From Batrachochytrium dendrobatidis JAM81 (Eukaryota > Chytridiomycota > Chytridiomycetes > Rhizophydiales), in NCBI RefSeq assembly GCF_000203795.2, contig NW_006281110.1, forward strand, positions 43,909 through 107,908: DNA of 64,000 nucleotides. Direction: 5' to 3'. Within the stretch, counting starts at the first letter, position 1. Each line of letters begins with the position of its first letter. The notes beneath the pieces were generated by a model. That model was not told the origin of the DNA. It was given only the letters and a program-made list of their open reading frames with translations, and did no database searches. The position numbers were made by a program, and so were the translations under genes. Positions 41,729 to 54,158 of the stretch are shown here, piece after piece.

Positions 41729-44627
41729 TCAACCATACAGACTCAACGTTACCTTGTCTCCAGTAGTGAGCGCTATATCTTTGCATGATTTGGTTTTAAT
41801 CAATGTCGAAAACACTTTTGTGCTATGGCAGTGGTTGAACTGGCATGGAAACCCCTGGAATGTTCACATGTTGGTTGAAAATAAACTAATTTTAATACTA
41901 TTAGATCTACAATACCTTGAAGGTGTGTCCTTCTGGAATAGATCTCTTGATTCCTGTATGGAAATCATCAGAAAATGACCCAACATTCGTTTGGCCTATT
42001 AATTTCTGATTCTCACATGTCCATAGAGACTGTCCAAGAAGATGTGCAAGATCATCGTCCCACATTGTAGTCAAACCGTGATCTTCACGATAGTGTGAAA
42101 TGTATTGTTGTAATGTAAGCTCCATTTCAACCTCTTGAGTGTGTGGATCGTTTAAACTGTATGGACCGATTTGAACCAATGATGCTACAGTACTAATCCT
42201 GTATCACAAAATACGCAGCAAGTTAAATCTTGGTTTCAAACCAATTTCAAGACAATGACTTACTGCTTCATCGAGGCCAATGCGTCTTTTGACATTTCTT
42301 TCCATTTCGACTGATCTAAAAATGTAAAATCAATTCGATCTGCTGCATCAGAAGCTTGGATATTAGCGTAAAAGCTTTCTGCATTGAAACAGCAGCCAAC
42401 AGTACGAAAATGATGATTGTCTGCTTGCTTGAACTCGGCACCTGTAAGCGATTCCCAAAATGAAACATTTCCAACTGAGCTAATCGTGGCTACCCAAACG
42501 TATGCAAGATTGTTTCTATCAGTTCCAAGCACAACGTATGCATCAAGAGAAAACCCTACAGACATAACCCTTTTGATAAGTAGCGCATTTTTAAACCAAT
42601 CTTGAATGCATTAATCATTACAAAGAGATCCAAGTACCTAGAAATAAATTACACAACAAAAGTGCATGATCGTGCACATCCCCATGTCCGGCTGTTAAAA
42701 CAGTGTGCAGTTGCTGCCATATTTCCATCTTACCACTAGAATGTGTACACTATAAGTACAAAATGTACTGATTTAAAAAAACATGCTTGGCTAGATAAAC
42801 TTACCCAGCGTTTCCAATCGATGGTAGTTGATTCAGTCCAATCAGTGATACAAAACGGGCTGCATGACGAGGACTTTCTATCCATCGACACTTTAATGGA
42901 GATACAAAGTTGGTCACTGGTTCCTTGTTTCCAGATTCAGAGTGTGCAAATATCTTGACCAATCGATCTATATGTCCCGGCCTAATCTGAATAAAATCGG
43001 CCCACCACTAAATAATTCATAAAGTGATGTATTGACATTTTCAAATAATGGTAAGCACCCTTGTAATATCCAACATAAAAACATTGGTATTATGCTATAC
43101 GATTGATATGACCTGTTTTGCATATAAAAAAAACAATCGATTTGCTTCCGAGTTACGACGTAAATCGCGTTGTACCTATATAAAGAGATTTAAATCATTC
43201 GAGATACACAAGACCGGACAAGTTCAGTATCATGGAATAATACTCACATGAAACTGCACCTCATCGCGCGATAATAGATAGAGTTGTGCAGGAAACAATT
43301 CAATGCGACATTCAATCACACCGGTCGACATCTCCGGGTTAGAGATTTCCTTGAGTTCAGCTACAAGCGTTGATGTACCAGAATACAACACCTTGCGCCA
43401 GTCCAACGTTGAAACACCAATCACGATTCTTTTCTGCGATGCGTTGGTTCGAATAGCAACGATATGGATTGGTTGTGGTGAATCGGCAAGGATGTTGAGT
43501 TCTTTAAGCTAAATCAAAAAATAATCGAGTATGTGATTGGTTTTAGCAAACAACTCCCATGAAAAATAAAAACACTGATCAACTGCTTACTGGAAGTTCA
43601 AATAAGCACTCGGCATTGAAATGTGGCTCCATCCGACTCATAACTGATGGTGTGGCAAATCTCTGGTTTCCAAAAGATAAATGGATCGACACCAAGCTTG
43701 TCGGATCCTACAAATAATAGTTACAAATAAATACAAGTGTATAGTCTAATAGTGTTTAGTATGTATTTTCCACAAGTACCTCTTCGATTTCTTGATCGCC
43801 GATAAATGCTCGTCCACGCTCTACAAATATATGCAGGTACCTATATCCGCGCTTGGCTCGCATTGAACCCAACGATGGTTTTTCTAGTATCGATGGAGCT
43901 ACATTATGGGATGGTATATCTGCAACACAAGGAGATACATGATGTGTGCTTGCAGTGGATTTTGTTTCAATACCAGATGTTGGTGGCGGCTCTGCGATGG
44001 AGTTTTGAGGACTTTTAGATTCTGCTCTACATGGTTTAATAAGAATTATTGTTCAAGTGTATTTTATTATCAATTCAAACAGCTGATACACACTTACTGA
44101 ATTCGTCCATACAGCTGGTCGGACAAACGGTCAATTAATCCAGATGATTGCAAGGCAGTTCGAATCTGCATTCAAAACATGTCATGACAGGATAAACGTC
44201 AGTAATAAAAGCTGCATTATGCTAAACAGCCATCAACAACAATTCATATATATGGTATTACACACTTTAGCTTCTCGTTCTTCTCCAGATACTGGAATAG
44301 AGCCGTTTATGTTGTTTTTTAATTCCTGTTTAGCGAGCGGAGCAACAGCAGCTTGTAAATCTACAAGACAATAATATGCTCAAGATTTGATTTGATAGAC
44401 TGGTTATAATTACAGAGCAGTGGTATTTCAAGATAATAAAAATACAAGTTACCATCGATACGAATCTGAGAAGCAATGAGTGAGCGAAGGTGTTCAATGT
44501 TATCAGAGCGAGTAGAAGTTAAATAAGACGATTGCTGATGCAGTTTTGGTGATTTTGACGAAACACTCATAGGAGTTCCAGTCAAATCACAAGTCTTTCG
44601 TACAGAAGAATGCGTCCGGTTACTCAT
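41729..44627 (-). CDS. CEP76: Centrosomal protein of 76 kDa homologue
   Basis: Eleven exons on the minus strand (44627-44453, 44360-44266, 44165-44098, 44026-43780, 43707-43591, 43508-43248, 43007-42805, 42735-42638, 42555-42264, 42192-41916, 41839-41729) give 647 residues, close to human CEP76 (about 659). The N terminus has the LRSLIASQIRI helix; a C2-like part (RYLHIFVERGRAFIG) follows. Next come the GVSTLDWRKVL and IQIRPGHIDRLVKIFA blocks. The transglutaminase-like part has HDHALLLCNLFLG and VSFWESLTG, then GLTTMWDD and PEGHTFK. CEP76 limits centriole reduplication. Where the animal protein has Cys in GDCEDHA and His in HAWV, this one has GDVHDHA and YVWV, so the peptidase-like site looks inactive. 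The end is uncertain: another frame stays open to 41511. Confidence 0.85.
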
Positions 44628-44744
44628 ACAGACAATATCTTGAATAGTTGAAGGTTTCTATTCGATAAAACATCAACCGCGTTAAAGCCAATTCTTTTCT
44701 ATTCCAAGTTGTCCATTGTGAATTCTTGAATTGTTCCAAGTTAA

Positions 44745-45841
44745 ATGTCTGCCAGTTGCTTGTTTTGCAAGGTAAAGTATTGCTGCTTTGATTGAATAGG
44801 ATAAATACAGCATACTAATTATGGTTTGTGTCTTTGAATCTACAACTCGTCAGATTATCAAGGTTCAAGTTTTTTAATGATTGCCAGCGATCTCAGCAAA
44901 ATGCTGGAATCAATCATGGATATCGACATGCATATACAACTTAGAATACACTCACACTTTATTGTTATAGGGTGTCATTCCCAGCTACAAGGTGCTTGAA
45001 AATGAGCTTGTTTATGCCTTTCTTGACATCAATCCATTAAGCAAGGGCCATGTAAGAATCTTGATTCATTATTTGTTAATCTATTCGACCATCTGCTAGT
45101 ATCACCCCAGTTTGCTAACCAAATACTGTATAACTCCATGGTTAAAGGTTGTAAGTAGTGCCAGGCTGAATATTGTTTTGAATTCTTGATTGCAAGTACA
45201 TCAATGCCAATCTAAGCTATTTGTTTTGGCTCAATACGTTGCTGCAATAGCTTGTTATTCCCAAATGTAAGTTTAATCAAACCCATGTTTGGCTGTAAAA
45301 CTACAGTACTGATTATTTTTGACTTGAATCAGATCATGCCCAGTTTGTCCATCAAGTTCCTGACGATGCTCTAGCTGCTATTGGTCCAGCTATCAAAAAG
45401 GTCGCTTTAGCACTCGGAGCCGAAAATTACAATGTTCTCCAGGTATTGTTTTCAGTCGTTGTAATTTTGGAATGTTGATATCTATTTGCACTCATTCCAT
45501 ACTCGCTTGGTTTGTGGAATCTATTATTAGAACAATGGTCGACTTGCCCATCAAGAAGGTAAATAAACAGATTCAAACCATGATCTCTACCAGGTGATAA
45601 GCTTGATAAATTCTAATCATTAACCCATCAAACAAGTTGATCATGTACACTTTCATGTCATGTAAGTTGTCAATACGCTTCAAACTAGACAGAATCTAAA
45701 CATTTGCTAATCTAAATTGACCAAATTAGTCCCAAGGATGAGCAGTTTGGACTTGGTATCAACTGGCCTATTACCAGTCTTTCCCAGCCAGAACTCGCTA
45801 AAATTGCCGAGGATATCAGTGGGAAAATTGCCAACCTTTAA
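44745..45841 (+). CDS. HNT1: HIT-family nucleotide hydrolase, HINT type
   Basis: Eight exons: 44745-44771, 44854-44862, 44971-45051, 45251-45266, 45333-45442, 45531-45558, 45637-45661 and 45730-45841, giving 135 residues. The second exon is 9 nt (codes IIK) and the fourth 16 nt (LVIPK plus one base); without them the protein has gaps exactly where the family has these residues. It starts MSASCLFCK, contains the HIT motif HVHFHV near residue 90, and ends KIANL. Family members hydrolyse adenosine phosphoramidates and related nucleotides; the His triad is intact. Convergent with ARV1. Confidence 0.85.
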
Positions 45842-45937
45842 TCATTGTCAATGAGCCTTGTGATTTATCAAGCAGTCTTGCCTTTTCATTTCGCTCACCA
45901 TTGTCATGTTATCGACGAATATGATCAAAGATTGTTT

Positions 45938-47044
45938 TTAAATGAACGAGAGTTCAATATGAGGATCCTGTAGTTGAATGCAATATTGCACTGCAAGTTT
46001 ACACGCAATGCCACATCCTATTACAATCCCTGTAATGGGTATACTGGTTTTGAGAAACACGGCAAGAGCTTCAATGTTGGATGTAAAAACAAGTAGATTG
46101 ACAAGAATTGATGGTTCGAATTGGCCATAATCCCAAATGACCATGACAATAAGAAGGATTTTACCAAAACTCGATAGAATGAGCGACATGGAAAGCTCAT
46201 TATAACTAGTGACATTCAAACACCAGCACAACGGTTTGGGTTAGATGGATACGGAATTAAATGGGTAAATACCTACTCTAGAATCTTACTTTTTCAAAAC
46301 GAGTCTACCCGGAAACAGTACAGAAACAGCCAATCTCACACCCAAATGGAAACAAACAGTTTCTAATTGTAGATAGTCAGTGTTGAATCTTGAATCTGGA
46401 CAAGCAGTGATGATTCATCTTGAAAGTTTAAACACATACCCATTGTACATACACCCAACATATATATATACTGCATATGCAGTGCAACATTATCTGGCGC
46501 AACAGCTCGATTCATGCGATCCAGCCGAAACCATTTCATATCTATTGTCATTGTAATAGATATACAAGCTGTTAATGTTTGATTTCGTGTAAAAATAAAT
46601 CAACTTGGATGCTCATACTTACATACTTCAAACAGTACCAAGAGAATCCCAAGCTTGACTAGTCCACTCTAGATGCGGATTCATAAGGCCAGTTTACATG
46701 TCAATACTTGTAGCTCAACAGTGAATCATTCCAGTTGACGTACATTATATCCTATGCTCGAGTATTCTAGCCTGTTGAAAATCAAGTGACGATACACTGG
46801 CCGCTTATGTAACAGCATATCGATAAATACAATCACAAAGTCATATTCAAGGTATTTGTCTGCAAAGGTTTGACATGTTTCCTTTATGTATTTGGTGTAG
46901 TCAAGTTGAAGTTGTTAATCAGTTGAATGCAGGGTCAACTAGAACAATAAGTGGTCTTACACAGTGAACGAGTTTGATGTTTCCTTTTCCATAGTCTAGA
47001 TAGAGTGTGGGTACTGGATCGCCGCATTCTATACACACTGGCAT
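45938..47044 (-). CDS. ARV1: ARV1 sterol/lipid homeostasis protein
   Basis: Six exons (47044-46961, 46881-46744, 46668-46623, 46568-46440, 46362-46290, 46205-45938) close in frame to 245 residues. The N-terminal zinc-ribbon ARV homology domain is clear: CIECGDPVPTLYLDYGKGN, then a second Cys pair (C..C in LVHCETC), FADKYLEYD and a RHLIFNR end. Hydrophobic segments follow (LVKLGILLVLFEV, and SLILSSFGKILLIVMVIWDY after the last junction). ARV1 is an ER membrane protein required for sterol distribution, GPI-anchor synthesis and sphingolipid balance. Exons 4 and 5 are the least certain because that region is poorly conserved. The start is about 130 bp from the divergent CFAP299 gene, which suggests a shared promoter. 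Confidence 0.85.
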
Positions 47045-47171
47045 ATTGAAGCAGTCAAATTGAATTTATTACAATGGCTTGATATCATTCAACACACCAT
47101 CAGGAAATAATAAACTTTTGAATTTTGACCACTTTAAACTAAACGACTGCAAACATTTATCTATTCAAGTC

Positions 47172-48119
47172 ATGGCAGACGAAATTTCTGACCTGGTTAA
47201 TGGTGCTGGTGACAGCACAGTCACTGAGTTTGCAACCTATGAGGAGTATTTGGATAGTCAAATTACGTCGTTGGATATGTTTTATCTCGAGGTATTCCAA
47301 CTCCAATTCTTTCATCTTTTAATGAATGTCGTTACAAAAGATTCTTGTACAACCATTCATTTCTATAACCTTTGTTTAAATACATAGGACAAGGAACTGG
47401 CTCGACAACTTGTTGAATTAGGTTATCGAGGATCTGGAGAACCACTCAAACGCGAAGAGTTTGAATCTCGTAAAAAGGCTGCCGAAAACTTTCGTCTTTC
47501 TAAACGACTTGCAACAAATGTCCTCTCTTCATTTGGCAAAGACCAAAGCAAGTATCCGTTTCTTCACGCTCTTGCTGAACGTGAAGAAGCCAATCGAAGT
47601 GGAAAACTCACTGTAAGTTTGATTCAATCCTTTTGATCCATCTCAATCCCTTGCTAAAACAATCAACCTATTCTACAGTCAATTATTTTTATTAGAACAA
47701 AAAACAACAAGGACCAAGAAATAAGTGGATACATTGACTATTCACATAGGTTAAAGATTGAAAACTTTGAACCTTATTTCAATCACACAAAAACTTTTCA
47801 ACCTAGACCAAGTGATATGAGTTTTTACAATTGGGAAACTCAAACATGTACGAGTAATGCTACACCCAACTTTCAGGTTATTGCTGATAATGAGAACGGA
47901 TTGTTGTTTAAAAACAAACGAGATCGAAAGATTATTAATGTGGATCCAAGGGTAAGTGGATCGAGTGTTGGACTGTGGAAATTAAATTGTAGTCGATTGG
48001 CTTTTAAACTATGTTTTTAGGAGTTTCGTCCTGGTGATAATACCAGTCGTACACAGATTTTGACAAAGGAGCATCTTCAGGTTGTCATTTACGATCATCT
48101 TACCCGCCGCAAAACATAA
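47172..48119 (+). CDS. CFAP299: Cilia- and flagella-associated protein 299
   Basis: Four exons, 47172-47291, 47388-47612, 47679-47951 and 48021-48119, all phase 0, give 238 residues. Signature segments of the family are present throughout: [52 protein letters not shown] and [12 protein letters not shown], ending [13 protein letters not shown]299 (human C4orf22) occurs only in organisms that make motile cilia. Its presence argues that this fungus forms flagellated zoospores. It is divergent from ARV1 and converges on RAT1. Confidence 0.9.
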
Positions 48120-48290
48120 AGTACTAGATTCAGCAATACGAAATCAAGAATATCACTTTGAATCCATTGCTTCAAAGAGATGTTTACGACACTTCAAAAC
48201 CCAGTTTGATCTTTATAGGAAATAGCGTAATCAAAAATAAAGAATTTATTATGGAATGATAACAAAACTAAATATCCTTTGAACATAAAA

Positions 48291-51200
48291 CTATCTTTGG
48301 CCGCGATGCGATCCACGACCACCACGAGATCCTCTACCACGTTGTCCATTGGACACATTTCGGTTCCATCCAATATTGCCTGCTGGATGTTGTGAAGTTT
48401 GTGCAGAATGAGGATGATGACCACCACGAGAAGCAGGGTTGTGCGGTGCTTCATACGATGACCATGAATTTTGATACCCTTCGTGTTGCGGTGGACGATG
48501 TTGACCATGCGAGTCACCCGACAGTTGGTTCAACAAATTGGTTACAATTGCTGCTCCTTGTTGCGGCTGGTTGTTGCCAAACTGTCCTTCAGAGGCTGGA
48601 TACTGCTGAGCATACCCACCGCCATAATTTGACTGTTGATACTGGTTTCGGTGTTGGCCATGTCCATGCTCTTGCTGCTGATGATGGCTGTACCCTCCTC
48701 TAGATGATCCCGATCTACCATTGTTTCCATACGAAGGCGGTCCACCTCGAGAAGGATTGTTTGAATAATTCGACTGTGATTCATATTGGTTGTTTCCATA
48801 AGAGTAGTTGGATGGAGTGTATGCAGCTCCGTGGTTTCCAGATAGGTTACGACCATGATCTGAATAAGATCCATAACCACCACCACCCATATATGGCTGT
48901 TCCGATCCATTCGATCCATTCGATGCATGCAAAGCTCTATGTGGTTGCCCATTTTGGTATCCACCACGATGACTATTGCGGTCATTGTACCCACCACGTG
49001 AATGAGCATACCCACCACCGTTGTGGCCATTGTTGCCAGGCCCCATTCCAGTAACTCTCTGTGCACCTCCGCGGTTAATACGAACACTACCTCCCCGGCG
49101 ACCATTCCGCTGGCTATTATATCCTACACGAACAGCATGTCGATCGGATTCATCCAAGACTTTTTTGGGAAACTGTACTTGGGGCAACAGTCGTGCAAGG
49201 TACTTGTATCCTGCAGGCGTCACAGGCATAAAGTATTTTGCCGAAAGAGAGTTGTTACTTTCAATAGCGGTCATACCCAAATCTTCAAGCGGTGACTCGA
49301 AACTACTTCCTGGTGCTGTAAATGTATCTTCCGGCTCAACAAAGCCAAAAAACTTGTCGCTTCTAACTGGATCCAACGGCACCATCTAAAATAAATGTCA
49401 AAACAAGAGTTTTAGATTTACATAGAAACCAACATGATAGCCAAATGATTTGATATAAATTTACCTTGGTATGTCCACCGTGTCCATATAGCCCGCAGAA
49501 ATCATCAAACAATGGATGAGTTGCACCTACAACAACAATCTCATGACCCAGCGTATTCCGTCTTTTTTCATCTTCACTAAACTGATTGTATATTGGTACA
49601 ATCGCCTTCAAAAGCCTATTTTCATCAATAAACGGCAGCAACGCAACTCCTTGCCAAGAGTACTTTTTCCCATTCAAGTCAATTGGAAAATCAACTGGAT
49701 AAAAGTCGATAATGTTTGAACTTGGTTCCGTCATGAGTGGTCTTAGTGGCGGAGGAATATGTTGCATACTAGCAGCTGGTAGCACTCCCATTAACTGCTC
49801 GACAGGTAGAAATGGTGTACCGAGTTCAAATTTAATATCCAGTCGACCAATAAAATCACAATCGGATGAAAACGGAGCATAGTGGTATGGGTAGTACCAT
49901 TTCCACGATTGGACACCTTGGTAGTAGTATTTAAGAACCCAGCAAAGTCCTTCAACATAGGATGTGACGACTTGTTCTCGGAAACTAGTGTCGTCAAGCT
50001 CCACTTGAAACTTTGTGCGATAGTACCGCTGTTTCCAGCCAGATTCCCAGAGTCTGACATCATCTGCTGGCGCTTCATCATCTGAATCAACTTGAGCTGT
50101 CGGCGTGGCTGCCTCGACAGGAACTGGAACCAAGACAGGTTTGGGAGGGATCGCTGCCACACTTGTGCTTTCTACAACTATTTCCTCCATCTCGTCCGTC
50201 TCGATGGGGTTGTCTGAACCATCAAGGGTTGCATCCATCGCAACACGTTTTGAAGAATGATCGCTAGTGGATTGAGTCTTGGTGCTGGTATCTCCTTTGT
50301 CGCTTTCAGATAGTGCCTGTGCTTCGTCTACAGTACGCTTTTTTCCAGAAGCAGACTTTTTAGAAGATACCACGGCAGCATCTTGATCGGGCTTACTGGA
50401 ATTGTCTGCAGAAAGGGTCGCAGATTTACTTGCAGCAAGACGATTACGTAGCACTTCTGCAGCAGCCAGATTTTCCTTTTTTGTTCCAGAAGCTATTTTT
50501 ACCGCTTTACGATTCAAATCCCCACGTTTTTTGGGATCAGTTCCACGTACAGGTAATACTTCCAAGTCTGTCATCTGCTCCAATATCTCGATTGGTTCGT
50601 CAGTAGGAAACCGTTTGTGGGATTCAGCACGATTGTTGCGGCCATGACCTTCCAAACGATTCTTTGTGTCCTGCTTGCGCCTTATACGATTCTGACGCCG
50701 ACGTTCCTCTTCCTCTCTTCGCTTTTGAAAAGTAGCATCCTCTACCTTGCCAAGTTCAATCATAAGTTCTTGGACACGCTTAAGCTCCAAATCGCCCGAG
50801 TCTGTCAAAAAACCACCCCATTGGTCAAGATACTGTTTCCACAGCTTGATCAACTGATCAATCGCACCTTCACGAATTTCAAGAGAAGGTAAATGGGGTA
50901 AAAAGTCATTTCCAACAAAAAAGCATAAAAAGACCCAATCGTCTATTGCACGCTCAAAATCCCATTCAAATGACAAGTTGGGCACAGACAGCTCTACTTC
51001 TAGATATTCTCGCAGAACATTGACATGCAAAAAGATGTATGGTTTTTCGCCTGTAGCAATTGTTTTTTCAGCTATTTGATTGGCATTGTCTGCCTTTTTC
51101 CCAGTACATTGCCAGGCCATGTGGCCTACTTTTCCGCAAATAAAACAGCCATTCTGCTTGCCATCTTTAAAAAACACGTCTTCACGTAGAATATTGAAAT

Positions 51201-52173
51201 GAGGTTCATGTGTTGCCAATGCCAACATGATCAAGTCGGCATCGAGTCCGTACAGTACATGATGAGTTTGTGCATCGTATCCCGGCTGATTGCGCTGACG
51301 ACGAATATAGTCCATGATTTTGTGCTCTCCCTCGCCAGGAATCGATGCGTCAGAGATGATGACTTTTAATCCATTCCATCCAGCGTCTTCACTTAATTTT
51401 TTAGCAACGTAGTATCGCAAGCAAATAGCCAGTTGGTCCATAAACGGGGTTCCAGGAGTAATGCAATTTGAATCAAAATGAGCTTTTTTGACAGTTTCAG
51501 CCTGGGTATGACCGTCTTCCATAAGTTGCTTACGGATACGGTCCTCGGCATCTTTTTTTTGCTGTTCCTCTTGAGCTGCACGAAAACGACGAGAGCGCTG
51601 TTGATTCATCTTTGCACGAGGAGCCACTCCATCTAACGATTGATTACAGTACAGTGAATGCATTTAGTCTTATCGAACTGAACCCTACTCTTTCAGATCG
51701 CAGAATTCACTACATCAAGCATTGAAAGCAGTTTCAAGCAGTGTAGGAAAAATTACAAAGTAAAACATGTTACCAATGGCCATGTAGAGCACCTTGCGAG
51801 GACGGATAATGGCCATGATCCGATCAATATATTTGAAGATCTCAATATACATTTCGTCTTCAGTTGTTGGTGCGGGTTTGTCTTCTGGATGACAACATGG
51901 ATGAATAATACCATTCATATCAAGATAAAGATTGTCGTATTCAGTGCCATTGGGATTGGGTAAAGTAGTATCCACAGGAACAATAGTATTTCCTACAGAC
52001 TGAGGAATATCTTCAATACATTCTGAAGTGACTTTTGGATATTTGGTCGATAACCATCTATACACACAATTGAAAGTGAAGACACATGAGTTGAGTGCAT
52101 TGTGATGCAGAGTTTTGACATTTTATAAAACATACCTGAACAAGGCTGGAATACTTTGTATGAAATAGCACAT
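48291..52173 (-). CDS. RAT1: Nuclear 5'-3' exoribonuclease
   Basis: Four exons (52173-52136, 52057-51774, 51632-49465, 49385-48291) give 1194 residues. The XRN N-terminal domain has LYLDMNGIIHPCCHP, then DGVAPRAKMNQQRSRRFR across a splice junction, IISDASIPGEGEHKIM and the acidic pocket LYGLDADLIML. A CCHC zinc knuckle (CFICGKVGHMAWQC) marks the RAT1/XRN2 branch, as opposed to cytoplasmic XRN1. The C-terminal exon is Gly-, Asn- and Arg-rich with many RGG/RGGY units. RAT1/XRN2 degrades 5'-monophosphate RNA in the nucleus, trims rRNA and promotes Pol II termination. The N terminus reads MCYFIQSIPALFRW where the family has MGVPALFRW; the extra residues make the first exon slightly uncertain. Confidence 0.9.
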
Positions 52174-52670
52174 TAAAGAAATCGAATTAGTTGAAACATT
52201 ACAGCAGTCAATATATTCATCAAAGTGTCAAACGTCATTTATTGAATGCATTAGATGGTCATGAGTGGATTCAAGGTCAAGCCATTCAGTAATGTGAGTC
52301 AATCCAACTGCAATACAAAACATGGTGTTTGCAATAAAAACCAATCAACACTTTTAGTATTCATCATATAATTACCCCATGGCAGACTTGAGCCAGAAAA
52401 TAAAGGGTTAAAGTGAAACTAATTGATGAAAATTAAATTTGTATTCACGTAAAATAAAAACAAGTTGAGTTAGTTTTATACAATATTTGACAAGATTCAA
52501 GTTATTATTAAACTTGGATTCTTCAACATGTTCAAGAATTCATGTTTAATAGAAATGTAAAGATTTAGTTTTTTTAATAAAAGAATTGTCACAAAATTGG
52601 ATTATTTTAATCAAGTTTGACGTGAAGATTAACAATTATCAAATCAACTGCAATCGAGTTATTACTGAAA

Positions 52671-54067
52671 ATGTTCAATCCACAATCACTTATGCCAACC
52701 ATGCCTGCTCCAGGATCAGCTCCACTTGCTGTAACTCATTCAGGACAACCTTCGACTATTCATATTCCTAGGGTTGCTGGAAGACGATCTTATCTACATC
52801 CGATATCTACTCTAACAGATCCTCTTGAACCCATGTCCAAGAGAATCACTGACCAGGAATCTCTACAGCAGTGGATTCACTCGGAGGCTTATTTGAGAAT
52901 TATGTGTTTTATTCAGTGCTTGAATGAGAGTGTTGCCAACAAGAAAATATCCGATTCATGTCATATTTCCAAGGTATGTACAGTATAAACTAGACTTGTT
53001 TTACTGTTTCTAATAGACAATATGATGAGTTAGAATGTATTCAAAGTTATTCAAATCTTGGATACGCTGGATTCATGGATTGACGAAATCCCTCCAGAAG
53101 TCACTCCTCAACGGTTTGGAAACATTGCATTTCGTAGTTGGGCCAAGCGACTGCATGCTGTAAGTTTGGGTTATTGTAATGTATACGTCAATTCGGATTT
53201 AAACTTCAAGATGACTGTCTATTGTTTAGGAGGCAGAGTCATTGCATGATCAGATCTTACCATCTAATCTGACATTTGTCAAAGTGGAGATTGCAACGTA
53301 TTTAGCCAATGGATTTGGTGATGGAACTCGTATTGATTATGGCAGTGGTCATGAACTGGCATTTGTTGCCTGGCTCTGTTCACTTGAACTGTTGGATCTT
53401 TTTGATTCAAAAGATTATCAAGCATTAGTTCTCAGAGTGTTTACAAGGTATAATTTATTATTGAGATGATTGTATGAATCTTTAACATTGACAACTTTGA
53501 ATTCAAGGTATTTAGAGATAGTTCGTCGATTGCAACGAGTGTATATGCTTGAACCAGCTGGAAGTCATGGTGTATGGGGACTGGATGATCATCAGTTTTT
53601 ACCGTATTTTTGGGGAAGCTCACAGTTGCTAGGTAATCACAAACGAGTTGGATTCAACTCGACACGTTGACTAATGCAATCGACATTACACTATTTTTAA
53701 CTGTTAGACCACTCGCGAATCAAGCCAAAATCCATTGTACAAAAGGATATTGTAACGCATTTCTCCAAAGAGTATCTGTATCTTGCATGCATTGATTATA
53801 TCCATCAGGTAACACATGTGTAGAATAGTTTTGATAAATTCTCGACTGATTTATGTGAACTAGGTCAAGACTGGACCATTTCATGAACACTCTCCCATTC
53901 TATATGATATATCAGGAGTGATGCTGTGGTCCAAAGTGAATTCAGGAATGCTTAAAATGTACATGGCAGAAGTTCTTCACAAGTTTCCTGTAGTTCAACA
54001 TTTTTATTTTGGCAAACTTTTGCCTTTTGAGCCAGCGTACAAGATCCAGCCACAAGACAAGGAATAA
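52671..54067 (+). CDS. RRD: PP2A phosphatase activator (PTPA/RRD)
   Basis: Six exons, 52671-52973, 53034-53159, 53230-53447, 53508-53632, 53708-53808 and 53864-54067, give 358 residues. Family hallmarks include [44 protein letters not shown] and a C-terminal [20 protein letters not shown] proteins are ATP-dependent activators and peptidyl-prolyl isomerases of protein phosphatase 2A. The N-terminal about 50 residues are Pro/Ser-rich and variable. I cannot decide between the two yeast paralogues RRD1 and RRD2. Confidence 0.9.
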
Positions 54068-54158
54068 AGTGTCGAGTTGATTGTGGAGTAAAACACGTGA
54101 TATAGTGTTGGGTTATTTGCTGACAATTTGAGCTTCAACATCAACGATATCTGTCATC

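Noticed and set aside
41511..41786. 91-codon minus-strand frame at the end of CEP76
   Set aside because: The CEP76 frame itself continues to a stop at 41729 with a plausible C terminus; joining this frame would need an intron of about 31 nt that does not keep phase.
48194..49389. Frames of 97-187 codons in the other frames and strand of the RAT1 C terminus
   Set aside because: They are shadows of the Gly/Asn/Arg-rich coding exon and inherit its open composition.
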